DNA of 64,000 nt from Bradyrhizobium xenonodulans. GTDB lineage: Bacteria; Pseudomonadota; Alphaproteobacteria; Rhizobiales; Xanthobacteraceae. A program made the position numbers and the translations under genes. Location of the stretch: NCBI RefSeq assembly GCF_027594865.1, contig NZ_CP089391.1, forward strand, positions 5,548,501 through 5,612,500, given 5' to 3'. Under the pieces are notes generated by a model, which had not been told where the DNA came from, searched no databases, and worked only from the letters and a program-made list of their open reading frames with translations. The stretch's first letter is position 1, and each line of letters starts with the position of its first letter. Shown here piece after piece: positions 33,830 through 41,520 of this stretch.

Positions 33830-34194
33830 TTACTCTTCCGCGAGCTTCGCCTCGATATAGGCATCCACCGTTTCGGCAAAGGAGCGCTGCACGCCGACCG
33901 CGGTGCCGTGCTGGTCGAGCGCGTCGCGCTGGAGCACGCGCAGGCCGCGCCCGCGGAAGCTGGCCGGCGCCGTGTTCAGATATTGATCGATGGCGCCCTT
34001 GGCGAGCGGGATGGCCTTCGGATCTCCCCTTGCGATCAACAGACGCAAGAGGCTCTGGCATTCGGCCAAGCCGGGCATGGGATCAGCCTTCAGCCGCGCG
34101 AGGATTTCGGCCTCGGCCGCTTGACCGGCTGGGTGTGGGTGCCGAACAGCGCCAGCAGAAACGCGACTTCTTCCTTCGAACCGATCTGGATCAT
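33830..34194 (-). pseudogene. Small gene interrupted by a probable frameshift
   Basis: With a good RBS (AAGGGAG) an ATG at 34194 opens a 34-codon frame (MIQIGSKEEVAFLLALFG...) that stops soon after PVKRPRPKSSRG. In the next frame, without a gap, a well-formed sequence continues (QAAEAEILARLKADP, then GLAECQSLLRLLIARGDP) to a stop at 33830. A single-base change near 34130 would join them into one protein of about 120 residues. Alternatively the second part starts on its own at 34078 (82 residues). No function assigned. Confidence 0.5.
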
Positions 34195-34322
34195 GATGAT
34201 CTCCCTTTCGCTCCGTTGGTCGGGACGAGCGGGCGCGCCGTTCAGGACAATCGGGTTTCAGGAGTGTTTCAGGCGTGTTTCGTCGGGGCGATGAAGCCGG
34301 CGCCGTCTTGGGACCCAGCATT

Positions 34323-34365
34323 CCGATACTGCCATCATGCCCCTGTTTTGCCCGACGCCGCAAAA
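34323..34365 (-). repeat. Diverged copy 8 of the interspersed repeat
   Basis: Keeps CTGTTTTGCCCGACG at 34342-34356 and a GCCATCATG-like block in place of the usual leader. TTGACA is changed to TTTGCGGC on the minus strand and no hairpin follows, so this copy is probably inactive. Confidence 0.6.
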
Positions 34366-34479
34366 TTTATTCAAATGCAGCAAGACGGATTCGGCGGAAC
34401 GAAATTCCTTCGCGCCATGCTGGGACATGTCCCTTGCGAGTCCATTGCGAGGACGCCTGGAGGAGTTGGAGAGACCACG

Positions 34480-34665
34480 ATGTACTACGTCGCCGCCGCA
34501 TTGCTGGTGCTGTCGGGACTGTTCTACTCGGCGAGCCATCACGAGCTCGGCCAGTTCGGCGTGAATGTCTGCTCCTATGGCAGCACGTTCTGCGACAGTC
34601 CGGTGATCGTCTTCACCGGCGGCGCGCTGGCCGCCGCCTGGGGCATGTTCGTCAGCATCAAGTAA
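34480..34665 (+). CDS. Small membrane protein
   Basis: A 61-residue protein with two hydrophobic helices (YYVAAALLVLSGLFYSA and VIVFTGGALAAAWGMFVSI) separated by a short loop that contains two Cys (NVCSYGSTFCDSP). Two helices with a Cys pair between them suggest a disulfide on the periplasmic side. GGAGAGA precedes the ATG. It is one of a run of tiny genes at 33-35.3 kb; function unknown. Confidence 0.7.
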   Translation: MYYVAAALLVLSGLFYSASHHELGQFGVNVCSYGSTFCDSPVIVFTGGALAAAWGMFVSIK

Positions 34666-34691
34666 CAGCCGCTGCTTGGAAACGCCGAGGC

Positions 34692-34841
34692 TTACGTCTC
34701 GTTGTTCTTGTAACGCTTGCGCACGATGCTGTCGGCGACGTGCCGCTCGGTGCGGCTGCGGTAGTGGTTGCGCAGCACGCCGTAGATCAGCGCCGCCAGC
34801 AGGATGAAGGCGCCGATGAAGAAGACTGCTTCCAGGCCCAT
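34692..34841 (-). CDS. Small single-span membrane protein
   Basis: A 49-residue protein: an N-terminal membrane helix (GLEAVFFIGAFILLAALIYG) followed by a basic tail (RNHYRSRTERHVADSIVRKR) that should stay in the cytoplasm. GGAGGGCATC lies upstream of the ATG. It has no homologue I can name. It converges with the two-helix membrane protein gene and follows a DUF3606 gene on the same strand. Confidence 0.65.
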   Translation of the reverse strand: MGLEAVFFIGAFILLAALIYGVLRNHYRSRTERHVADSIVRKRYKNNET

Positions 34842-34875
34842 GATGCCCTCCGTTTAAATCCCTCTGTTGAACGCG

Positions 34876-35049
34876 CTATGCCGACAATTCCTTGCGGACG
34901 GCCGCGGCCGAATTGCCGACCTTGTCGACGGCCTTCTGCAGCTCCTCCTTCGTTACGCCGAGCGCGTGCGTCCAGTACTTGACCTCGAAGGCCTCGTGCA
35001 TGTTGATCTTGCTGCGGTCCGGCTGCTCGCGCTTCGTCAGATTGTCCAT
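34876..35049 (-). CDS. DUF3606 family protein
   Basis: A 57-residue protein matching DUF3606: DRSKINMHEAFEVKYWTHAL, then GVTKEELQKAVDKVGNSAAA. Members are short, predicted helical proteins of unknown role, frequent in rhizobia and other soil proteobacteria. GGAGGAG lies seven bases before the ATG. It is part of the group of tiny genes here. Confidence 0.85.
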   Translation of the reverse strand: MDNLTKREQPDRSKINMHEAFEVKYWTHALGVTKEELQKAVDKVGNSAAAVRKELSA

Positions 35050-35117
35050 TGCGTCTCCTCCTCATCGAAGGCAAAACGCCGCGATGGACCGGCCGTTCCT
35101 AACCGGCCCGGCGAGGC

Positions 35118-35252
35118 TCACACGTTCAGCCACAGCATGGACGCGAGCACCGCGGAAAACAGAAACAGACAGACGATCGCGATTCGGAAAACCAGGTCGG
35201 CGACCAAGCCGTACCCCCATTGTGTGATCGGTGCAGATTCTTTGTCTGGCAT
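35118..35252 (-). CDS. Tiny membrane protein
   Basis: A 44-residue protein with one C-terminal hydrophobic helix (LVFRIAIVCLFLFSAVLASM) after a short polar start (MPDKESAPITQWG). GGGGGA lies upstream of this ATG; a further start at 35318 is possible but has no RBS. Small and unassigned, but the composition and RBS favour a real gene. Confidence 0.6.
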   Translation of the reverse strand: MPDKESAPITQWGYGLVADLVFRIAIVCLFLFSAVLASMLWLNV

Positions 35253-35357
35253 GACGTACGATCCCCCGCCTTGGGCGACGCAGGGGCTGCCCCGTGGCGC
35301 TGCTTGCGACGGCCGCAAACAGCCATCAAGCTGCCACCGTAACGCGCCAACTTCGCC

Positions 35358-36086
35358 TTAGTTCCAGGTTGGAAACCCGACGGACATCCGAGCTCCCCCA
35401 GCCGTTCGGGGGATGAACGTCTCGCTGATATCCATGCGCACGTTGCGAATGGCGCGACAGGCCTCCATGGTCGCCCGGTTGCCTTCCTGCATGAAGCTCA
35501 GCAGCAGCGAGCGCCGCCGCGCACCGGAGCGGTTGCAAGTCGCGCCATGCGGCAGGTCGGCGTCGAACACCAGGATGTCTCCGGCCTCACCGGCCGTGAT
35601 CAGGGACAACGTCTCGGCCGGCTCGCGATCGGCAAAGCCTTGATCGAGATGACGCGGCACGACGCGCGTTGCGCCATTGGTCGGCCCGTAAGGATCGAGG
35701 AAGACCAGCGCGGAGACGGCTTTCGTGCCCGCGCCGTCGCGGTGCAGAGGCTGATGGCCGCCGTCCTTCAGCGGTTCGCGGCCCTCCACCTGGGCGAAAA
35801 AGAACGGGCCGCCCAGCATCCGCGCCGTCGCCGCCAGCAGCAACGGCAGGCGGCAGGTCCGCTGCACCGTCGGATCGAGATCGACGAGCGCATGGCGCCA
35901 CCCGGCGCCTCGCGGTGCGGCCCATTGGTCGCCGGTCCCCACGCCCGCATCGAACGCGGTGCGCAACGCATCGCGCCATGCCGCGGGGACGGCGCCCCGC
36001 AGCAGCAGGTAGCCGTCGCGGTCGAGGGCGGCAGCTAGCTCCGTGTTCAGAGGATCGACCTTGGTGGGCTTCGGGCCGAGGTTCAT
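35358..36086 (-). CDS. Phytanoyl-CoA dioxygenase (PhyH) family protein
   Basis: A 242-residue Fe(II)/2-oxoglutarate-dependent oxygenase. The facial triad is visible: HxD in PLHRDGAGTKAVSALVFLD, and the second His in FDADLPHGATCNRSG; the oxoglutarate-binding Arg is in RRRSLLLSFM. GGGAG precedes the ATG. PhyH relatives hydroxylate acyl-CoAs, amino acids or natural products; the substrate here is unknown. It stands alone, divergent from the Nramp-like transporter gene. Confidence 0.88.
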   Translation of the reverse strand: MNLGPKPTKVDPLNTELAAALDRDGYLLLRGAVPAAWRDALRTAFDAGVGTGDQWAAPRGAGWRHALVDLDPTVQRTCRLPLLLAATARMLGGPFFFAQVEGREPLKDGGHQPLHRDGAGTKAVSALVFLDPYGPTNGATRVVPRHLDQGFADREPAETLSLITAGEAGDILVFDADLPHGATCNRSGARRRSLLLSFMQEGNRATMEACRAIRNVRMDISETFIPRTAGGARMSVGFPTWN

Positions 36087-36331
36087 GCCGCTCCCTACAA
36101 TCTAAACGTGCGGTCCGCAAGGGCGTCGCGCCGACGCGACGCTCGTTTCAAAAATGGAGGACGGCCCATTGCCTTCAACGGACAGCACGACGCCGGCCGC
36201 TGGAGGAACTTTGCGGCTATGATCGCGCTTAAGACCCAATTCGCAATTCCGGAAGGTGAGCCCTGTCGAACCGATCCAAACACCGTCCGGCCAGGCACGA
36301 CGGCGCCGAGGCGCCGGCACAGTCGGGGCCG

Positions 36332-37579
36332 ATGCTGCTCAAGCGGCTCGGCCCCGGCCTCATCACTGGAGCTGCCGACGACGATCCGTCGGGCATCGCG
36401 ACCTATTCGCAGGCCGGCGCGCAATTCGGCTACGGGCTGCTCTGGACCGTGTTTCTGACCCTGCCGTTCATGATCGCGATTCAGCTCGTCAGCGGGCAGA
36501 TCGGCCGGGTCACCGGCAAAGGTCTCGCCGCCAACGTCGTGCAACTCGCGCCGCGCTGGATCGTGCTGGGGCTCGTCTCGCTGCTCGTCATCGCCAACAC
36601 CATCAACATCGCCGCCGACATCGCCGCGATGGCGGAGGCGCTCTCGCTGGTCATCGGCGGGCTCAATCACGAGCACGCGCTGATCTTCGCGGCCGGCTCG
36701 ACGCTGCTCCAGGTGTTCGTGCCCTATCGCCGCTATTCGCCGGTGCTGAAATTCCTGACGCTGGCGCTGTTCGCCTATGTCGCCACCGCCTTCACGGTGA
36801 AGATCCCCTGGAGCACCGCGCTGCTCGCCGCGGTCTGGCCGAAGGCGAACATCAGCGCCGAGTATTTCCTGATGGTCGTCGCCGTACTCGGCACCACCAT
36901 CAGCCCCTATCTGTTCTTCTGGCAGGCCTCGCAGGAAGTCGAGGAGATGAACCAGGGCAAGCGCGACAGGCCGTTGCGCGACCTTCCGAGCGGCGGCGAC
37001 CCTGAAATCGCGCGCATCCGCTTCGACACCATCGTCGGCATGCTGCTCTCCAACTGCATCGCCTTCTTCATCATCCTGACCACGGCGTCCGTGCTGAACG
37101 CCAATGGCGTCACGAAGATCAACTCGGCAACCGAAGCCGCCGAAGCGCTGCGCCCGCTCGCCGGCGACTTCACCTTCGCGCTGTTCGCGATCGGCATCAT
37201 CGGCACCGGCCTGCTGGCGATCCCGGTGCTGGCGGGCTCGGCGGCTTACGGCGTCGCGGAGATCTTCGGCTGGCGCGCCACGCTGGAGGCGAAGCCGGAG
37301 AAAGCGGTCGGCTTCTATACGATCATTGCGGCCGCCACCATCATCGGCTTCGGCCTCGGCTTCACCGGTATCGACTCGATCCACATGCTGGTATGGAGCG
37401 CAGTGCTCAACGGCATCGTTGCCGTGCCGATCATGGCGATGATGATGCTGATCGTCTCGAGCCGCGCGATCATGGGCCGCTTCAAGGCCCGGCCATGGCT
37501 GGTCGCACTGGGCTGGCTCGGCACCGCGCTCATGGCGCTGGCCGTCCTCGCCCTGCTCGGCTCCTCATTGATCGGCTGA
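36332..37579 (+). CDS. Nramp-related divalent cation transporter
   Basis: A 415-residue, roughly 11-helix membrane protein of the Nramp family. The helix 1 motif is DDDPSG (residues 16-21), where classical Mn/Fe Nramps have DPGN; in helix 6 the classical Met-Pro-His is replaced (GTTISPYLFFWQ). The substitutions resemble Nramp-related Mg2+ transporters, so Mg2+ rather than Mn2+ may be the cargo. The ATG has no RBS, but a CTG 23 codons upstream (36263) has GGAAGG at good spacing and a continuous frame, so the true start may be that CTG. Proton coupling is not settled by sequence. Confidence 0.85.
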   Translation: MLLKRLGPGLITGAADDDPSGIATYSQAGAQFGYGLLWTVFLTLPFMIAIQLVSGQIGRVTGKGLAANVVQLAPRWIVLGLVSLLVIANTINIAADIAAMAEALSLVIGGLNHEHALIFAAGSTLLQVFVPYRRYSPVLKFLTLALFAYVATAFTVKIPWSTALLAAVWPKANISAEYFLMVVAVLGTTISPYLFFWQASQEVEEMNQGKRDRPLRDLPSGGDPEIARIRFDTIVGMLLSNCIAFFIILTTASVLNANGVTKINSATEAAEALRPLAGDFTFALFAIGIIGTGLLAIPVLAGSAAYGVAEIFGWRATLEAKPEKAVGFYTIIAAATIIGFGLGFTGIDSIHMLVWSAVLNGIVAVPIMAMMMLIVSSRAIMGRFKARPWLVALGWLGTALMALAVLALLGSSLIG

Positions 37580-37639
37580 CTGGACCGGCGACGCGATGAC
37601 GAAGGCCGCGACCACGGCCGGCACGCTGACGACCGCGTC

Positions 37640-37936
37640 TTACGGCGTCACGGGATTGACGGTCGGGGACGTCTTCGGCCCCGGCCGCTCCGGCTCGACC
37701 GGCGATTTGGGTTCGGTCGGAAGCACCTTGGCGCCGGCGGCGTGCGCGGCCTCGCCCGTGGTTGCATACATCGCAACGTGAGCCGGCTGCGTCTTGGCAC
37801 GATTCCAGGGCCCATGATCAACGATGAGCATCGCAGCAATCGTCACGCCGGCCACGATCAGCGCGATCACGCCGGGATGGCGAAACGCCGAGGACATGGA
37901 GTTTGTGAAGCGAGTGGTTGCCATCGAATGACCCAT
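37640..37936 (-). CDS. Small membrane-anchored protein
   Basis: A 98-residue protein with one membrane helix (VIALIVAGVTIAAMLIVD, about residues 23-40), then a periplasmic-type tail rich in Pro, Glu and Lys (PTEPKSPVEPERPGPK). GAGAGGA is seven bases before the ATG; a second ATG four codons on is an alternative. It converges with the transporter gene and has no recognised domain. Confidence 0.6.
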   Translation of the reverse strand: MGHSMATTRFTNSMSSAFRHPGVIALIVAGVTIAAMLIVDHGPWNRAKTQPAHVAMYATTGEAAHAAGAKVLPTEPKSPVEPERPGPKTSPTVNPVTP

Positions 37937-38039
37937 ACGTTTTTCCTCTCGCAGGTTAATTCAATTGCGCCCCGCGAGTTCCACCGTCTGCCTAAGCAAG
38001 TTCCGAGCCACTGGGTCGAACCTGATCGCCTCAGGGCAA

Positions 38040-38582
38040 TCACTTTTTCACATCCGGCCGCGCGTCGCCGACGAATCTGTCGCGGTTCGGCATTTTGACG
38101 GCGGCAAGCGATGTTGCATCGAGCGTCGCATCCGCTCCCACCAGCCCGTTCAGGTTCAAAACAAACGCGGACACCGCATACACGTCCTCGTCGCTCAGCG
38201 ACTGCGGCGCGTTCTGCGGCATGGCGCGGCGGATATAATCGAACAACGTGGGCGCATAAGGCCAATAGCTGCCGACGGTGCGGATCGGCTTTGGCGTCCC
38301 GATCGTGCCCTGACCTCCGGCGAGCCGATCGCCCAGTCCGCCCTCGCCTTTGTCGCCATGGCATGAGGCGCATTGCTGCGCAAACACCTCGCGCCCGTGG
38401 CTGACCGAGCCGCTTCCCTTCGGCAGATTGCTGCCGTCGCGTCCGATATCGATATTCCAGCCCGCGATCTCCGCAGCCGTCGCCGGGCGACCGATGCCAT
38501 ACGGGCTTTGTGCCAGCGCTTCGCTTGCGAAGGCACAGAGCACGATTGCGGCAGCGATGCCACAAGTCTCACGCCAGTGCAT
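38040..38582 (-). CDS. soxD: SoxD-like c-type cytochrome
   Basis: A 180-residue exported cytochrome c. A signal peptide (ending SEALAQ) is followed by PYGIGRPATAAEIAGWNIDI, the single haem motif CASCH at 71-75 and a later Met (RRAMPQNAP) as the likely axial ligand. Its gene overlaps the SoxC-like gene by 14 bases, and the pair forms sulfane (sulfur) dehydrogenase SoxCD, which oxidises the carrier-bound sulfur in thiosulfate oxidation in the periplasm. Many SoxD proteins have two haem domains; only one is present here, as in other rhizobial forms. SoxXYZAB are not in the window. Confidence 0.8.
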   Translation of the reverse strand: MHWRETCGIAAAIVLCAFASEALAQSPYGIGRPATAAEIAGWNIDIGRDGSNLPKGSGSVSHGREVFAQQCASCHGDKGEGGLGDRLAGGQGTIGTPKPIRTVGSYWPYAPTLFDYIRRAMPQNAPQSLSDEDVYAVSAFVLNLNGLVGADATLDATSLAAVKMPNRDRFVGDARPDVKK

Positions 38583-39840
38583 TGGTCACCTCGCCGTTCT
38601 CAGCGACGCGCCAGGGCCAGATCGCATTGTTGTGGTAGAAATAATTCTCGCCGCGCACCGCAAGCAACTCAGCCAGCGTCGGCTGCACATAGCCGGTCTC
38701 GTCGATCGCACGGCTCTGAATCACCGCAGGTCTGCCGTCCCATCGCCAGGGCAAGCGGAAGCGCGTCAAGGCACGCGTGAGCACCGGCTCCTGCAAGCGC
38801 GCGTCCTGCCAGCTCCTGCCGTCATCGATGGATATTTCGACGCGCGCGATCTTGCCATGCCCGCTCCAGGCGATGCCGGTGATCTCGTGAAAGCCGGGCG
38901 CGTTCAGGCGCTGGCCGCCCGAGGGGCGCGTGATGATCGACTTCGCCTCCATGTAGAAAGAAAACTCGCGCGCGGTGCCGTCGGGCAACAGATCCGTGTA
39001 TTTCGAGGTCTCCTCGCGCGAATAGACCGGCTCCGCGGTCACATGCAGGCGACGCAACCACTTCACGCTCATATTGCCCTCGAAGCCCGGCAGGAACAGC
39101 CGCAGCGGATAGCCCTGCTGCGGCCGCAGCCGCTCCCCGTTCTGGCTGTAGACCAGCATGGCGTCGTCGAGGCATTTCTCGATCGGAATACTGCGGGTCA
39201 GCGCAGCCGCGTCGGCACCCTCGGCGACGACCCATTTGGCCTCCGGCTTCAGCCCGGCTTCCTGGAGCACCAGCTTGAGGCTGACGCCGGTCCATTCTGC
39301 ACAACTCACAAGGCCGACCAGGTCCGATGCCGTCTTGCCGTAAGGTTTGCTGTAGCCGGGATTGCCGGAGCATTCGAGGAAGTGAATGCGCGACTCCGAC
39401 GGAAAGCGCCGCAGATCGTCAACGGTGAAGATCAGCGGCCGCTCGACCAGGCCATGCAGCATCAGCCGATGCTGCGCCGGATCAATGGTCGGAACCCCAC
39501 CATGATGCCGCTCGTAGAACAGTCCGTTCGGCGTGATGATGCCATCGAGCTCCTGCAATGGTGTCCGGCTGGAGGCAGAGATGTATTGCTTGAGAGACTT
39601 CGAGATGTTCTTGACGACCCCCTTCTCGAACGGTGACGGCGAGCCATAAGGCTGGCCTGCCGTCGGATCGCCCGGCGCCTTCATCCATTCGGGAATGTTG
39701 GGTGGAAGATTGTCGGTTTCAGCGGCGGCCGATGCGGTCGCGCCAAAAACGGTGCCGCCCGCCACGACGGCACTGCCGCGTAGAAAATGGCGGCGCGTCG
39801 TTTCTGCGGATTTGTCGTCGGAGCCGATCGTGCTGCTCAT
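38569..39840 (-). CDS. soxC: SoxC-like sulfane dehydrogenase, molybdopterin subunit
   Basis: A 423-residue sulfite-oxidase-family protein. A Tat signal with RRHFLRGSAVVAGG is followed by the molybdenum-cofactor domain, with the Mo-ligand Cys in HFLECSGNPG (about residue 157) and RRLHVT, and by a C-terminal dimerisation domain (SIITRPSGGQRL, then ITGIAWSGHGKIARVEIS). It is exported folded to the periplasm and works with the SoxD cytochrome encoded downstream. SorA-type sulfite dehydrogenase is the alternative; the length and SoxD partner favour SoxC. Confidence 0.85.
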   Translation of the reverse strand: MSSTIGSDDKSAETTRRHFLRGSAVVAGGTVFGATASAAAETDNLPPNIPEWMKAPGDPTAGQPYGSPSPFEKGVVKNISKSLKQYISASSRTPLQELDGIITPNGLFYERHHGGVPTIDPAQHRLMLHGLVERPLIFTVDDLRRFPSESRIHFLECSGNPGYSKPYGKTASDLVGLVSCAEWTGVSLKLVLQEAGLKPEAKWVVAEGADAAALTRSIPIEKCLDDAMLVYSQNGERLRPQQGYPLRLFLPGFEGNMSVKWLRRLHVTAEPVYSREETSKYTDLLPDGTAREFSFYMEAKSIITRPSGGQRLNAPGFHEITGIAWSGHGKIARVEISIDDGRSWQDARLQEPVLTRALTRFRLPWRWDGRPAVIQSRAIDETGYVQPTLAELLAVRGENYFYHNNAIWPWRVAENGEVTNALA

Positions 39841-40000
39841 TGCGGATCCTCGTCTGAAGCGCTCTCCGCATCAAACCTTCCGCGACGTGCATTTGCAATT
39901 CGCGCCTGTTTCAAAAACAGGCGATTTCGATCTGGACTGATCTAAATCGGCCAGCCGCGACAGCAGTTCCCTTCTTCGCAGCGCACAAACGGCTCGTGCG

Positions 40001-40978
40001 TCACTCGCCCGGCGCGATCGCGTTGCTCGGCGTCGGCCGGTCGGCGATCTGCTGGCCGAACAGGCTGCCGATCAACTCGACGGCCGTGCGCGCGGTTCGA
40101 CCGCGCTCGTCCAGGAACGGATTGAGCTCGACGATGTCGACCGACCCCACCACGCCGGAATCGTGCAGCAGCTCCATGATGAGATGCGCCTCGCGATAGG
40201 TCGCCCCGCCCGGCACCGTGGTGCCAACGCCCGGCGCCACGCACGGATCGAGGAAATCGACATCGAAGCTGACATGCAGCACCCCATTGCTCGCCTTGAC
40301 CCGCTCGATGACGCGCCGGATCAGCACGGCGACGCCGAACTCGTCGATCTGGCGCATGTCGACGACCCTGATCCGGCGCGTGCGCATCAGCTCCTTTTCG
40401 AGCTTGTCGATCGAACGCGCCCCGAACAGGTCGAGCCTGTCGGGATCGATCGAGGCGCGCGGATCATCGCCGAGCAGGCCGTCGAGGCCGGGTTCGCCGC
40501 ACAGGAACGCCGCCGACATGCCGTGCATGTTGGCGGTGATTGTCGTCTCCGGCGTATTGTAGTCGGCATGGGCATCGAGCCAGAGCACGAACAGCTCGCG
40601 TCCGCGCTCCTGCCAGTGGCGCGCCATCGCGTTCACCGACCCCATCGACAGCGTATGGTCGCCGCCGAGGAAGATCGGCAGCGCACCGGTCTTGGCGATC
40701 TCATGCCCTTTGCGGCTCAGCAGGCGCGTCCAGCGCTGGATCTCGCGGTAGTGATTGGCCTTCTCCGGCGGCCGGTCCGAGAGATCCCTGACCTCGGAGA
40801 CCGAGAGATCGCCGTAGTCGACGACCTCGAAGTCGAGGCTCTCCAGAAGTGTTGCAAGACCGGCGGTGCGCAGCGCCGCGGGGCCCATCAAGGTGCCGCG
40901 CTGCGAAGCTCCCATGTCGATGGGCGCGCCGAGCAAGGCGATGCGCCGGGGTCGATCCGTCACGGTCCGATCGGTCAC
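40001..40978 (-). CDS. rocF: Arginase
   Basis: A 325-residue ureohydrolase with the Mn-binding motifs in order: LGGDHTLSMGS, WLDAHADYNTP, and SFDVDFLDP, followed by ELNPFLDERG. The size and the GGDH-DAHAD-SFDVD pattern fit arginase rather than agmatinase, so it would split L-arginine into ornithine and urea in the cytoplasm. The GTG start has CAGGAG upstream. It is not in an arginine operon here; its neighbours are unrelated. Arginase feeds ornithine cyclodeaminase and proline use in many rhizobia. Confidence 0.93.
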   Translation of the reverse strand: MTDRTVTDRPRRIALLGAPIDMGASQRGTLMGPAALRTAGLATLLESLDFEVVDYGDLSVSEVRDLSDRPPEKANHYREIQRWTRLLSRKGHEIAKTGALPIFLGGDHTLSMGSVNAMARHWQERGRELFVLWLDAHADYNTPETTITANMHGMSAAFLCGEPGLDGLLGDDPRASIDPDRLDLFGARSIDKLEKELMRTRRIRVVDMRQIDEFGVAVLIRRVIERVKASNGVLHVSFDVDFLDPCVAPGVGTTVPGGATYREAHLIMELLHDSGVVGSVDIVELNPFLDERGRTARTAVELIGSLFGQQIADRPTPSNAIAPGE

Positions 40979-41110
40979 GGCAATCTCCTGAGATCAGCAA
41001 GGCTGCACCAGCCTAACAGAGATTCGCACCCGTCGTTTCACGGGGATTTATCGGCGAAAACGCTTCTTGGAACGAATTCCCGCAACCCGCATTTCCTTTG
41101 TAAGGCCGGC

Positions 41111-41200
41111 ACCCGCCGTTCAAAACGGCGCCTCTCGCGGATAGCCAAAGGTCTCCGGACCCGCTGTTCAAAACGAGCGCACGCGCGGATAGCCAAAGGT
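41111..41200. repeat. Two tandem 42-bp units at a 48-bp period
   Basis: Units 41111-41152 and 41159-41200 are alike at most positions, both ending GCGGATAGCCAAAGGT. They lie in the gap before the gene at 41241 and could be paired regulatory sites. Confidence 0.75.
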
Positions 41201-41240
41201 GCCGGTCTCAATTTCTTCGCCAACTCTGGAGGTCGCGAGC

Positions 41241-41501
41241 TTGAGCACGGAAATACCGCAGCCCAATCCCCAGCCCGGCGTGGCCGAGCGTGCCATCGAC
41301 GCAGCGTCCGACGTCTCCCACACCATCGGCGAGGTCGCAGGCGGTTTGCGCGCCGCCGTCGATCGCCTCACCTACGTGATCGATGAAGCGCGAAAGCCGG
41401 GACGGCCACTCTCGACAGTCGCCGCGATCACGCGCGAAGCGCCGCTCGCCAGCCTGTTCATCGCGTTCCTGTTTGGTGTCGCGATCGCGCGCCGACGCTA
41501 G
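41241..41501 (+). CDS. Small membrane-anchored protein
   Basis: An 86-residue protein. The TTG start is chosen because GGAGG lies eight bases upstream; an ATG 14 codons earlier lacks an RBS. A polar, Ala-rich N-terminal part (VAERAIDAASDVSHTIGEV) leads to a C-terminal membrane helix (LASLFIAFLFGVAIA) and an Arg tail. The layout is like ElaB/YqjD-type ribosome- or membrane-associated proteins, but the identity is not firm. Confidence 0.7.
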   Translation: MSTEIPQPNPQPGVAERAIDAASDVSHTIGEVAGGLRAAVDRLTYVIDEARKPGRPLSTVAAITREAPLASLFIAFLFGVAIARRR

Positions 41502-41520
41502 CGGTCAGGAATGAGGCGGT

